From: JADCRZ01 sp037718865
Lineage (GTDB): Bacteria > Bacteroidota > Bacteroidia > Chitinophagales > Chitinophagaceae
Assembly: GCA_037718865.1 (NCBI GenBank)
Contig: JBBJMP010000006.1
Location: 124,001-188,000 of the forward strand
Direction: 5' to 3'
DNA length: 64,000 nt
In this document: piece after piece, positions 1-7,433 of the stretch
Position numbering within the stretch: position 1 is the first letter of the stretch
How the letters are laid out: every line of letters starts with the position of its first letter
Notes under the pieces: generated by a model
The model's input: only the letters and a program-made list of their open reading frames with translations
Databases searched by the model: none
Told to the model about the DNA's origin: nothing
Position numbers and translations under genes: made by a program

Positions 1-75
1 GTTCACTTAACGTTTATTAATATAAAGAAATATCCGTCTTCCGCAGTTTTCAACTAAGTAGTCAGGCATGCGGCA

Positions 76-843
76 TTACGTAATTACCGTGTACTGCTCC
101 TTTTTTATTGTAGGGTATTGCATGTTTAAGCTTGTTAAGGTCTTGTAAATGGCTGAAGCAATGATATGTTCTTTATACCAGTTTTGATCCGCAGGCACAA
201 TGATCCACGGGATCTTGTTGCAGTTTTCAAAACAATCTTCATACATCTTCATATATACATCCCACAATTTAGCTTCTTTCAAATCATTTTCATTATACTT
301 CCATTGCTTGGTTGGGTCTTTTACGCGCTCGGCCAAACGTTCATGCTGCTCTTCAGGCGAAATATGCAAGTAAAATTTCAATATGTGTGTATTCCCGTGA
401 ACCTGAAGTAGCTCTTCAAAATCGTTAATAGCCTTCATTCGTTTTTTTGCGGTTTCATCGTCGCACCAGTTATGAACGCGTGTTACAAGGATGTCTTCAT
501 AATGAGACCGGTTGAATATCTGGATCATGCCTTTAGGAGGTGTATGCGTATGAATGCGCCATAGGAAGTCATGCGACAATTCATCTGCTGTCGGTGCTTT
601 GTACGATTTTACAGTAACACCCTGGGGATTTAAAGATCCAAACACATTTCGCGTAACGCCATCCTTACCGCTCGCATCCATACCTTGAACAATGACCAGT
701 AAAGCATGGTTGCCTTCTGCATAAAGTAGGTTTTGCAATTCATTTAAATCTTCCAGGATACGGCCGGTTTTCTCTTTGGTAACCTGTTTTTCTAAATCCT
801 TCGGCGCACGGGTACTGATTTCACTTAGTTTAATGATTTGCAT
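76..843 (-). CDS. ppk2: Polyphosphate kinase 2 family protein (PPK2)
   Basis: The 255-residue protein matches the short, single-domain PPK2 family, which moves phosphate between inorganic polyphosphate and nucleotides in the cytoplasm. A Walker A-type loop GMDASGKDG lies at residues 54-62 and the second conserved motif FNRSHYED at about 110-117; both are hallmark PPK2 signatures. The length fits the family (about 230-300 aa). It lies 21 bp downstream of frr on the same strand, so the two are probably co-transcribed. Direction of the reaction (nucleotide phosphorylation versus polyphosphate synthesis) and the preferred nucleotide (AMP, ADP or both) cannot be read from sequence alone. Confidence 0.93.
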   Translation of the reverse strand: MQIIKLSEISTRAPKDLEKQVTKEKTGRILEDLNELQNLLYAEGNHALLVIVQGMDASGKDGVTRNVFGSLNPQGVTVKSYKAPTADELSHDFLWRIHTHTPPKGMIQIFNRSHYEDILVTRVHNWCDDETAKKRMKAINDFEELLQVHGNTHILKFYLHISPEEQHERLAERVKDPTKQWKYNENDLKEAKLWDVYMKMYEDCFENCNKIPWIIVPADQNWYKEHIIASAIYKTLTSLNMQYPTIKKEQYTVIT

Positions 844-864
844 TAGTTTTCTTTTCAGGCGGTT

Positions 865-1428
865 CTATACAGCCATGATCTCTTTATCTTTTTTTTCCAG
901 GTGTTTGTCCACCTGCTCTATATAACGGTTGGTTAACTCCTGAACCTGGTCTTCAGCATCTTTGGCCTCGTCTTCGCTTAGTCCGTCTTTCTGCAGTTTT
1001 TTTATCTGTTCAATCGCATCGCGGCGAATACTTCGGATAGCCACCTTTGAATGCTCTCCTTCGCTATTAGCTCTTTTAACGAGTTCTTTTCTTCTTTCTT
1101 CGGTCAGGGGTGGTAAAAACAGCCGGATCATATTTCCATCGTTTTGCGGATTTATGCCGATGTTGGAAGCGATAATAGCTCTTTCTATGGGTTGCAGCAT
1201 GTTTTTTTCCCAAGGTTGGATGGAAAGCGTACGGGCATCCATAACAGATATGTTTCCTACCTGACTGATTGGAGTAACGGCACCATAATAATCTACCATT
1301 ATGCCTTCGAGTATCTGCGGATTTGCTTTGCCGGCCCGTATTTTAACAAGTTCCGTTTCAAGATGTGCAATACCCTTGTCCATTAAATCCTCAGTATCTT
1401 CCATTATCAAAGTAAGATCGTCTGACAT
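865..1428 (-). CDS. frr: Ribosome recycling factor
   Basis: The protein dissociates post-termination 70S ribosomes together with EF-G. The 187-residue product is the usual length for RRF. The family signatures include LVKIRAGKANPQ near the N-terminus, SIQPWEKNML, and RSIRRDAIEQIKKLQKDG in the helical half, followed by the typical charged C-terminal helix. The reading frame stays open upstream to 1476, but the extra 16 residues are unlike RRF and the ATG at 1426-1428 (MSDDLTLIMEDTED) gives the family-like N-terminus, so this start is chosen. In many bacteria frr follows pyrH; here no pyrH is adjacent and the downstream gene is ppk2, 21 bp away. Confidence 0.96.
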   Translation of the reverse strand: MSDDLTLIMEDTEDLMDKGIAHLETELVKIRAGKANPQILEGIMVDYYGAVTPISQVGNISVMDARTLSIQPWEKNMLQPIERAIIASNIGINPQNDGNMIRLFLPPLTEERRKELVKRANSEGEHSKVAIRSIRRDAIEQIKKLQKDGLSEDEAKDAEDQVQELTNRYIEQVDKHLEKKDKEIMAV

Positions 1429-1554
1429 AATCTTAAAATTACAGGGCAAATTAATAAACCTGATGAATGCGGGCAAAAAATCTTCGGGATGATGCTAACC
1501 TGGGGAGCAATTTTCTGCAATCATGCTCATTAAAAAACGGCAACAATGGTTGAC

Positions 1555-2691
1555 CTACTTTTCTTCGAATACGCCGTCTTTGAACAAAATTTTGTAAATC
1601 CCCTTGAGCGGTTCTTTTTTGTCATTAGCAGGTTTTTCAGGATATTTAACCGGCTTACGGCGGCTGTAGTATAGATAACCTGTGATAGCAAAAAACAAAG
1701 AGCTGATAGCTAGAATTAATAAAGTACAACCGATAGACCTGCAAAAATAAGCGAGTGCTATAAAGATCATATTGATGCCAACCAGGGTCAGGGTAACCTG
1801 CCGGTGAGTAAATCCTCTGTCAAGAAGCAGGTGATGCACATGGTTACGGTCAGGACTAAACGGTGAACGGCGATGAAGGATACGGATGCTGAAAACCCTT
1901 AAGGTATCCATTAAAGGCACCATTATAATTGAGAAGGCAATTGCAGGGGAAGGCTTGAGGTCAAAACCAGGAGCAACATTAATAAACTTAATGATCAGAA
2001 TGGAGCTTACTAATCCGATCAGTAAAGAGCCGGTGTCGCCCATAAAGATCTTAGCGGGATGAAAATTGAAAATGAGAAATGCGCCAAGGCTTCCGGCAAG
2101 GGCGAAGGAAAGTGTAGCATATGAAAATGATGCAATACTGAAAAAGTAAGACCCTAAAACAACCGTAGTAAGCAAACCAAGTGAACCAGCCAGGCCATCT
2201 ACACCGTCTATCAGATTAAACGAATTAATGATTACAAGAACGGTAAAATAAGTAAGGATCAGGCTTACCGGTTCGGATAGCATCCTTTCAATGCCTAAAA
2301 ATCCATGCATGCTCTCGATCCTCAGGTCTCCAAGAAAAATGATAAGAAAGGCTGCAAGCACCTGCCCGATAAACTTTTTAAGAGGTGAGATGTTTAGGAT
2401 ATCATCTTTAAGACCCAGAAAAAAAATGACCAGCGTTGCAGCAATGAAATATTGGAACTCCGAAAAAGCATCTATATCCTTATCCGAAAAAAACGGTATT
2501 GCTACCAGGCAGGCAATAACAAATCCGGCAAATATACCGAGGCCGCCAAGCGAAGGTATTGGTGTAATGTGAATTTTTCTCGCATCAGGAACATCAAATA
2601 ACATCTTTTTTTCCGCCACTTGAATTATTACAGGGATAGCAAAATAGGTGATTAAGAATGAAATGATTACTGCGAGTATTATATAAAACAT
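1555..2691 (-). CDS. MraY/WecA-family UDP-sugar:undecaprenyl-phosphate sugar-1-phosphate transferase
   Basis: This 378-residue polytopic inner-membrane protein (about ten or eleven hydrophobic segments) belongs to glycosyltransferase family 4. It would attach a sugar-1-phosphate, typically GlcNAc-1-P, to undecaprenyl phosphate to start O-antigen, capsule or teichoic-like polymer synthesis. Visible motifs are the Mg-binding DD at residues 96-97 (GLKDDILN), the NSFNLIDGVDGLAG segment at about 156-169, FMGDTGSL near 217-223, and the His-rich DRNHVHHLLLD loop, which is typical of the WecA/TagO branch rather than of MraY. It stands alone and is transcribed divergently from the transketolase gene. 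The exact sugar is not determinable. Confidence 0.9.
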   Translation of the reverse strand: MFYIILAVIISFLITYFAIPVIIQVAEKKMLFDVPDARKIHITPIPSLGGLGIFAGFVIACLVAIPFFSDKDIDAFSEFQYFIAATLVIFFLGLKDDILNISPLKKFIGQVLAAFLIIFLGDLRIESMHGFLGIERMLSEPVSLILTYFTVLVIINSFNLIDGVDGLAGSLGLLTTVVLGSYFFSIASFSYATLSFALAGSLGAFLIFNFHPAKIFMGDTGSLLIGLVSSILIIKFINVAPGFDLKPSPAIAFSIIMVPLMDTLRVFSIRILHRRSPFSPDRNHVHHLLLDRGFTHRQVTLTLVGINMIFIALAYFCRSIGCTLLILAISSLFFAITGYLYYSRRKPVKYPEKPANDKKEPLKGIYKILFKDGVFEEK

Positions 2692-2708
2692 CGACTATGT
2701 TTGGGTGA

Positions 2709-2716
2709 CAAAAATA
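2709..2716 (-). promoter_or_regulatory. Candidate -7 promoter box for the WecA-like gene
   Basis: The minus strand reads TATTTTTG, a full match to the Bacteroidetes -7 consensus TAnnTTTG, ending 17 bp before the ATG at 2691. No clear -33 TTTG is visible at the expected distance, so this is a moderate call based on one box and its position. Confidence 0.35.
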
Positions 2717-2904
2717 TAATTAACTATTTGCATATGGTACTAATCCCCCCGTTTTCTTTAAAATAAGTAATAGTTTCGTAATAGTACTATCATTACATAG
2801 AAACCATTCGTAAAAGTACTAGGAATTGGACACATTGCTAAAATGTAAAATTATTTCACAAGTCTAACACAATTTCATTTATTTTGGAACCTTAAATCAA
2901 TAAT

Positions 2905-3738
2905 ATGGAACTCAAAGATATTGCTTCCCAGATCAGACGAGACATTGTACGTATGGTTCACGGTGCTTCCAGCGGGCATCCGGGAGGTTCTTTGGGTTGT
3001 ACAGAATATTTTACCGCCTTATACTTCAAGTTACTGCAGCATAATCCCCAATTTAATATGGACGGTACAGATGAAGACCTGTTCTTTTTATCGAACGGCC
3101 ATATTTCGCCTGTTTTCTATGCTGCGCTTGCCCGTTCGGGCTATTTTGATATAAAGGAACTTAGCACTTTCAGAAAGATAAATTCCAGGTTGCAGGGCCA
3201 TCCTACAACACATGAACATTTGCCGGGAATAAGGGTCGCATCCGGTTCGCTGGGGCAAGGAATGAGCGTAGCCATTGGTGCCGCACTGGCTAAAAAATTA
3301 AACGGCGAAGACAGGGTTGTTTATTCTTTACATGGAGATGGCGAGCTGGACGAAGGGCAAAACTGGGAAGCCATTTTGTTTGCTGTTCACCGTAAAGTCG
3401 ATAACCTGATTTCTACCATTGATTGGAACGGTCAGCAGATTGACGGCCCAACCCATAAAGTGATGAACCTGGGCGACCTGCCGGCCAAGTTTGAAGCATT
3501 TGGTTGGGAAGTGCTCCTTCTTCCGAAAGGTAATGATATGGATGAAGTGATTGCCACCCTGGAAAAAGCAAAGACATTTGTCGGGAAAGGTAAACCCATA
3601 GTTATCCTCATGACTACCGTTATGGGCGCCGGTGTTGATTTCATGGAAGGTAGCCATGAATGGCATGGAATCTCTCCAAATAATGAACAACTGGAGAAAG
3701 CTCTGGCACAATTACCGGAGACGTTGGGGGATTACTGA
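2905..3738 (+). CDS. Transketolase, N-terminal subunit
   Basis: The 277-residue protein corresponds to the thiamine-diphosphate-binding N-terminal half of transketolase, which shifts two-carbon units in the pentose phosphate and Calvin-type pathways. Visible features are the GHPGGSLG motif near residue 25, the LQGHPTT segment, GSLGQGMSVAIG, and the ThDP/Mg motif GDGELDEGQ with the DWNGQ end. Split transketolases (N and C halves as separate subunits) are known and are common in Bacteroidetes. The C-terminal subunit normally sits just downstream; here the next gene is on the opposite strand and no C-half occurs anywhere in the window, so the partner must be elsewhere. Confidence 0.94.
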   Translation: MELKDIASQIRRDIVRMVHGASSGHPGGSLGCTEYFTALYFKLLQHNPQFNMDGTDEDLFFLSNGHISPVFYAALARSGYFDIKELSTFRKINSRLQGHPTTHEHLPGIRVASGSLGQGMSVAIGAALAKKLNGEDRVVYSLHGDGELDEGQNWEAILFAVHRKVDNLISTIDWNGQQIDGPTHKVMNLGDLPAKFEAFGWEVLLLPKGNDMDEVIATLEKAKTFVGKGKPIVILMTTVMGAGVDFMEGSHEWHGISPNNEQLEKALAQLPETLGDY

Positions 3739-3740
3739 GG

Positions 3741-3865
3741 AATAATGTGCGGATTTGCAAATGTGCGGATTTGCGAATTAGGGAGTCTGAGTATTAGAAA
3801 CAACTCAAATGTGGTAGCGGGCCATAAAGTTGTTTAAATACTGGTCATTCGCAAATCCGCACATT
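3741..3865. repeat. Octamer word array forming a 19-bp perfect inverted repeat
   Basis: The whole space between the convergent transketolase and permease genes is occupied by an inverted repeat. AATGTGCGGATTTGCGAAT at 3760-3778 is the exact reverse complement of 3847-3865, separated by 68 bp. A further tandem copy starts at 3744, giving an 8-bp period (GTGCGGAT, TTGCAAAT). On each strand the word follows the upstream stop codon by only a few bases. It could act as a bidirectional transcript end or RNA stabiliser; there is no T-run, so a classical intrinsic terminator is not shown. Confidence 0.75.
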
Positions 3866-3870
3866 AATTT

Positions 3871-5094
3871 CTAGCTTCGTAATTCAATAGGTTGCAACGA
3901 AGCCCTGCGTGCCGGGAACCATGAAGCCATCCAGGCAACCAGGAAAACCGTGAATAACACGAGCATAAAGTCTGTAGCAACCATTTTTACCGGATAATAG
4001 TCGATCAGGAAACTACTGCCTTGTAATTTGACCAATTTATAATTTACCTGTAACCAACAGATCAATATAGCTATTGTAACTCCTAACGCTCCACCAATAA
4101 CGGCTAGCAAAATGCCTTCGCTGAGAAAGATCTTTTGTACAAGGTTATCATTTGTGCCCATGGCTTTTAAAACCTGGATATCCTTACCTTTTTCAAGCAC
4201 CAACATGGTTAAGGCACCGATCATGGTGAAAGCGGCTACTATCAGGATAAGCGAGAGGATGGCATAGATCACCCATTTCTCCAATTGCATTACTGCGTAT
4301 AAGCTTTTGTTTTGTTCATACCTGGTCTGAATGTCAAATGCTGCACCGTAAACTGTCAACAATTTTCTTTTCACTGATTGATCCTGGCTGGCGTCTTTAA
4401 GCTTGATTTCCACCCCACCATATTCATCGGCCCTTAAGTTCAGGCTGCGTTTGACAAAGGCCAGGTTTGTAATGGCGTATTTGTTGTCGAAATCCTGTTG
4501 AATAGCAAAGGTGCCGGTTGTTGAAATATGATCTGCGCTTAAAGATTGTAAGGGGTCATTAACATCTATGCTGATGCCACGTCTAGGCAGATAAACCGTA
4601 AGAGGCGATAAAGCCCTGTCTGACTGAATTCCGAGGGCATTCTCTATCCCTGCACCAAGTACGGCAGCCGGTGTATCTGCATTTCCCAGGAGGAATTTAC
4701 CTTTCAGCATCCTTGCGGGCACACCAGCCACATTTGCATATTGACCATCCACTCCTTTCAAATAAATAATCGACTGAAGCTCCCCGTTTTGAATCAGGGC
4801 CTTTTCCTCCATAACAAAAGAATATGCCTGGATCTCCGGCAGGCTCTTCAATATTTGCGTTTGACTTGAATTGAAGCGAACGCTTTTTCCCTTTGCAGGT
4901 GTTATTTTTAAATCCGTATAAAAATCTGCATATAGTGATTTTACAAGGTCTTCAAAACCGTTGAATACACTCAGCAAGATAATCAGGGAAGCGGTTCCTA
5001 CCGCAATAGCAAGCACGCTCACCCAGGCAATGATGTTGATGGCATTCGTTGACTTCTTGGCTTTAAAATATCTCCAGGCAAAGGTGAGGTACAT
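3871..5094 (-). CDS. ABC transporter permease of the LolC/LolE (FtsX/MacB) family
   Basis: The 407-residue protein has the LolC/E layout: an N-terminal transmembrane helix (about residues 20-45) after the conserved YLTFAWRYFKAKKS start, a periplasmic domain of about 220 residues, then three C-terminal helices making the FtsX-like domain (about 275-400). Such permeases extract lipoproteins from the inner membrane together with a LolD ATPase. No LolD is encoded nearby. The start codon overlaps the rbfA stop (TGATG), so the two are translationally linked. Substrate assignment is by family resemblance only. Confidence 0.85.
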   Translation of the reverse strand: MYLTFAWRYFKAKKSTNAINIIAWVSVLAIAVGTASLIILLSVFNGFEDLVKSLYADFYTDLKITPAKGKSVRFNSSQTQILKSLPEIQAYSFVMEEKALIQNGELQSIIYLKGVDGQYANVAGVPARMLKGKFLLGNADTPAAVLGAGIENALGIQSDRALSPLTVYLPRRGISIDVNDPLQSLSADHISTTGTFAIQQDFDNKYAITNLAFVKRSLNLRADEYGGVEIKLKDASQDQSVKRKLLTVYGAAFDIQTRYEQNKSLYAVMQLEKWVIYAILSLILIVAAFTMIGALTMLVLEKGKDIQVLKAMGTNDNLVQKIFLSEGILLAVIGGALGVTIAILICWLQVNYKLVKLQGSSFLIDYYPVKMVATDFMLVLFTVFLVAWMASWFPARRASLQPIELRS

Positions 5095-5465
5095 CAGTCC
5101 CCCTCTTTTTTATCTTCCTGGATCTTCTTAAACACCTCTTCCATCTTAAAAACATAATCCAGCGTATCGTCTAAAAAAAAGGCTAATTGCGGCATGCTGC
5201 GAAGCTGGTGTTTAACACGTTGTACCAGTTCTTTTTTTATTTCCCAGCTACGTTCATCAATTTTCTTCATCGTCGCATTTACATCCTTCACCTGGAAAAG
5301 GCTTATATAAACTCTTGCTTCATACAGATCAGGTGTAATTTTCACTGAAGCAATGGATGCCATTCCTCCATCTATCATGCTAAGGCCTAAACGTTGAAAA
5401 ATGTCACTTAGTTCTTCTTTCAGCAAACCAGCCACCTGTTTTTGTCGTTTTGTTTCCTCTTGCAT
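5094..5465 (-). CDS. rbfA: Ribosome-binding factor A
   Basis: The 123-residue protein fits RbfA, a KH-like cytoplasmic factor needed for late 30S subunit maturation and 16S rRNA 5' end processing. The N-terminus (ETKRQKQVAGLLKEELSDIF), the central ITPDLYEARVYISLF strand, and the C-terminal RSMPQLAFFLDDTLDY segment are characteristic. Length is normal. It is the first gene of a two-gene unit with the downstream LolC/E-like permease, whose ATG overlaps its stop codon, and it diverges from the ABC exporter gene starting at 5551. Confidence 0.93.
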   Translation of the reverse strand: MQEETKRQKQVAGLLKEELSDIFQRLGLSMIDGGMASIASVKITPDLYEARVYISLFQVKDVNATMKKIDERSWEIKKELVQRVKHQLRSMPQLAFFLDDTLDYVFKMEEVFKKIQEDKKEGD

Positions 5466-5550
5466 TGTACAGAAATTATTCCGTGTAAATTTACAGTTTA
5501 ATAGCTGATAATCTTAATAATTCAAACGCGATTCAGCTTCAACTGCAATC

Positions 5551-7374
5551 ATGAAAAAATACGCCGGGCTTTTAAAGTATTTTATACCATTCAAACAAAA
5601 CATCTTCCTTTATATTCTGTTTACACTTTTATCTGTCGTTTTCGGTATTCTCTCCATAGGCATGCTGATTCCCTTTCTTGACGTGTTATTCGATCCGGAG
5701 AAACGGGTGAATCAGCTGCCTCCTCTGGAATTTAAAGCAGACAGTATCTTAAAAACAATAAGTTACTATCTAAGCCAGATTATTAATACAGATGGTGTGA
5801 TAACGGCGCTGGCTTACATCTGTATCATCATTATTACTTCCATATTTTTCAAAAATCTTTTTCTTTACCTTAGTTATTACGTTCTTTCTCCTATGCGCAA
5901 CAGCGTTATGACGCGTTTACGGAACGATCTGTATAACAAGATCCTGAGTTTGCCGATCGGTTATTTTACCGAACAACGGAAGGGAGACCTGATAAGCCGG
6001 ATGACAAACGATACGTGGGAGCTGGAAGGCACGGTGGTAAATACTATGGAAGGATTTATCAAGGAACCGCTCACTATTCTGATTATACTTTTTACGCTTA
6101 TCTTTTTAAGTCCCCAGCTTTCTGTTTTTCTGCTATTCTTTTTACCGGTTACCGGTTTCATCATCGGAAGGGTTAGCCGCTCGCTAAAAAAGCAAAGTAA
6201 CGCTGCAGCTATAAAATCGGGAGAGGGCCTTTCCATTCTGGATGAAACCTTAACCGGCTTGCGTGTGATCAAAGCTTTTAATGCGGAACATATTTTAAGG
6301 AACCGGTTTTTGTCTACCAACGATGCGCTGTTCCATGTAAAGAATAAAATGAATTACCGCCGTGATCTTGCATCTCCCCTCAGTGAATTCCTGGGAGTGC
6401 TGGTTTTGTGCGGTATCCTTTGGTTTGGGGGAAGACTTGTATTGGGTAGTGAAGGATTCGCCTTGCAGCCGGCAAGTTTTATCGGATATATAGGCCTGTT
6501 TACCCAAATTATCAATCCTTCGAAAACATTATCTTCAGCTTATTACAACATGCAAAGGGGAAGTGCAGCCATTGGCCGCATAGAGGAGATCCTGCATGCA
6601 CCGTTAGTGGTAACGGAAGCTAAAGTTCCTAAAGTATTAACCGATTTCAGGCATAGTATAGAATTCAGGAACGTAGGTTTTGCCTATGAGGATGCAGTGA
6701 TCCTGAAAAACATCAACCTTATTATAGAAAAGGGCAAAACCGTTGCTTTGGTAGGTTCGTCAGGCGCAGGTAAATCAACATTAGCCGATCTTGTTCCCCG
6801 GTTTCATGATGTAAGTTCGGGCGAGCTGTTGATCGACGGCATTAATATCAAGGAATATTCCCTGTTATCGGTAAGGAAGCAAATCAGCATTGTAACCCAG
6901 GAGCCCATTTTGTTCAATGATACCATTGCCAGCAATATCGTGCTGGGAAAGGAAGATGCTTCTGAATCAGACATTACTCAAGCCGCTAAGATTGCCAATG
7001 CCCATGATTTTATTATCCGGAAAGAAAACGGATACCAGGCCAATACCGGAGACAGGGGTAGCAAGCTTAGTGGAGGCGAGAGGCAGCGGATAACTATAGC
7101 AAGGGCCGTTCTTAAAAATCCGCCAATTCTTATCCTGGATGAAGCAACCTCTTCGTTGGATACGGAGAGTGAAAGACTGGTGCAGGATGCCATCAATAAT
7201 ATGATGCAGAACCGTACCAGTATAGTTATTGCCCATCGCCTTTCTACGATCCGTCATGCCGATGAGATCATCGTTCTGCAAAAGGGGGAAATTGTGGAAA
7301 GAGGTAATCATGACGAATTGATCAGTCAAAACAAGTACTACAAACGCCTGGTAGATATGCAGGAAGTGAAGTAA
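5551..7374 (+). CDS. MsbA-like ABC exporter (fused permease and ATPase)
   Basis: A 607-residue type I half-exporter. The N-terminal 330 residues hold six transmembrane helices with the cytoplasmic coupling sequence QRKGDLISRMTND. The C-terminal ATPase carries Walker A GSSGAGKST, the Q-loop ISIVTQEPILF, the signature LSGGERQR, Walker B ILILDEATSSLD and the H-loop IVIAHRLST. It would work as a homodimer in the inner membrane. Homology to MsbA suggests a lipid or lipid A-like cargo, but drug and peptide exporters share this architecture. The next gene starts 60 bp downstream, across an octamer/heptamer word array. Confidence 0.93.
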   Translation: MKKYAGLLKYFIPFKQNIFLYILFTLLSVVFGILSIGMLIPFLDVLFDPEKRVNQLPPLEFKADSILKTISYYLSQIINTDGVITALAYICIIIITSIFFKNLFLYLSYYVLSPMRNSVMTRLRNDLYNKILSLPIGYFTEQRKGDLISRMTNDTWELEGTVVNTMEGFIKEPLTILIILFTLIFLSPQLSVFLLFFLPVTGFIIGRVSRSLKKQSNAAAIKSGEGLSILDETLTGLRVIKAFNAEHILRNRFLSTNDALFHVKNKMNYRRDLASPLSEFLGVLVLCGILWFGGRLVLGSEGFALQPASFIGYIGLFTQIINPSKTLSSAYYNMQRGSAAIGRIEEILHAPLVVTEAKVPKVLTDFRHSIEFRNVGFAYEDAVILKNINLIIEKGKTVALVGSSGAGKSTLADLVPRFHDVSSGELLIDGINIKEYSLLSVRKQISIVTQEPILFNDTIASNIVLGKEDASESDITQAAKIANAHDFIIRKENGYQANTGDRGSKLSGGERQRITIARAVLKNPPILILDEATSSLDTESERLVQDAINNMMQNRTSIVIAHRLSTIRHADEIIVLQKGEIVERGNHDELISQNKYYKRLVDMQEVK

Positions 7375-7433
7375 ATGTGCGGATGTGCGGATGCCGGGAT
7401 GAACTTTTGAACATTGAATCTTGAACTTAACTT
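7375..7433 (+). repeat. Junction array: octamer words then GAAC heptamers up to the start codon
   Basis: Directly after the exporter stop codon come ATGTGCGGATGTGCGG-type 8-bp words (7375-7392). From 7400 a strict 7-bp period follows, with TGAACTT at 7400-7406 and variants at 7407, 7414, 7421 and 7428; the ATG of the peptidase gene at 7434 follows the last unit in register. No Shine-Dalgarno sequence is seen. The same order (stop, octamers, heptamers, start) recurs at 31544-31659 and on the minus strand at 49486-49424. Confidence 0.8.
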
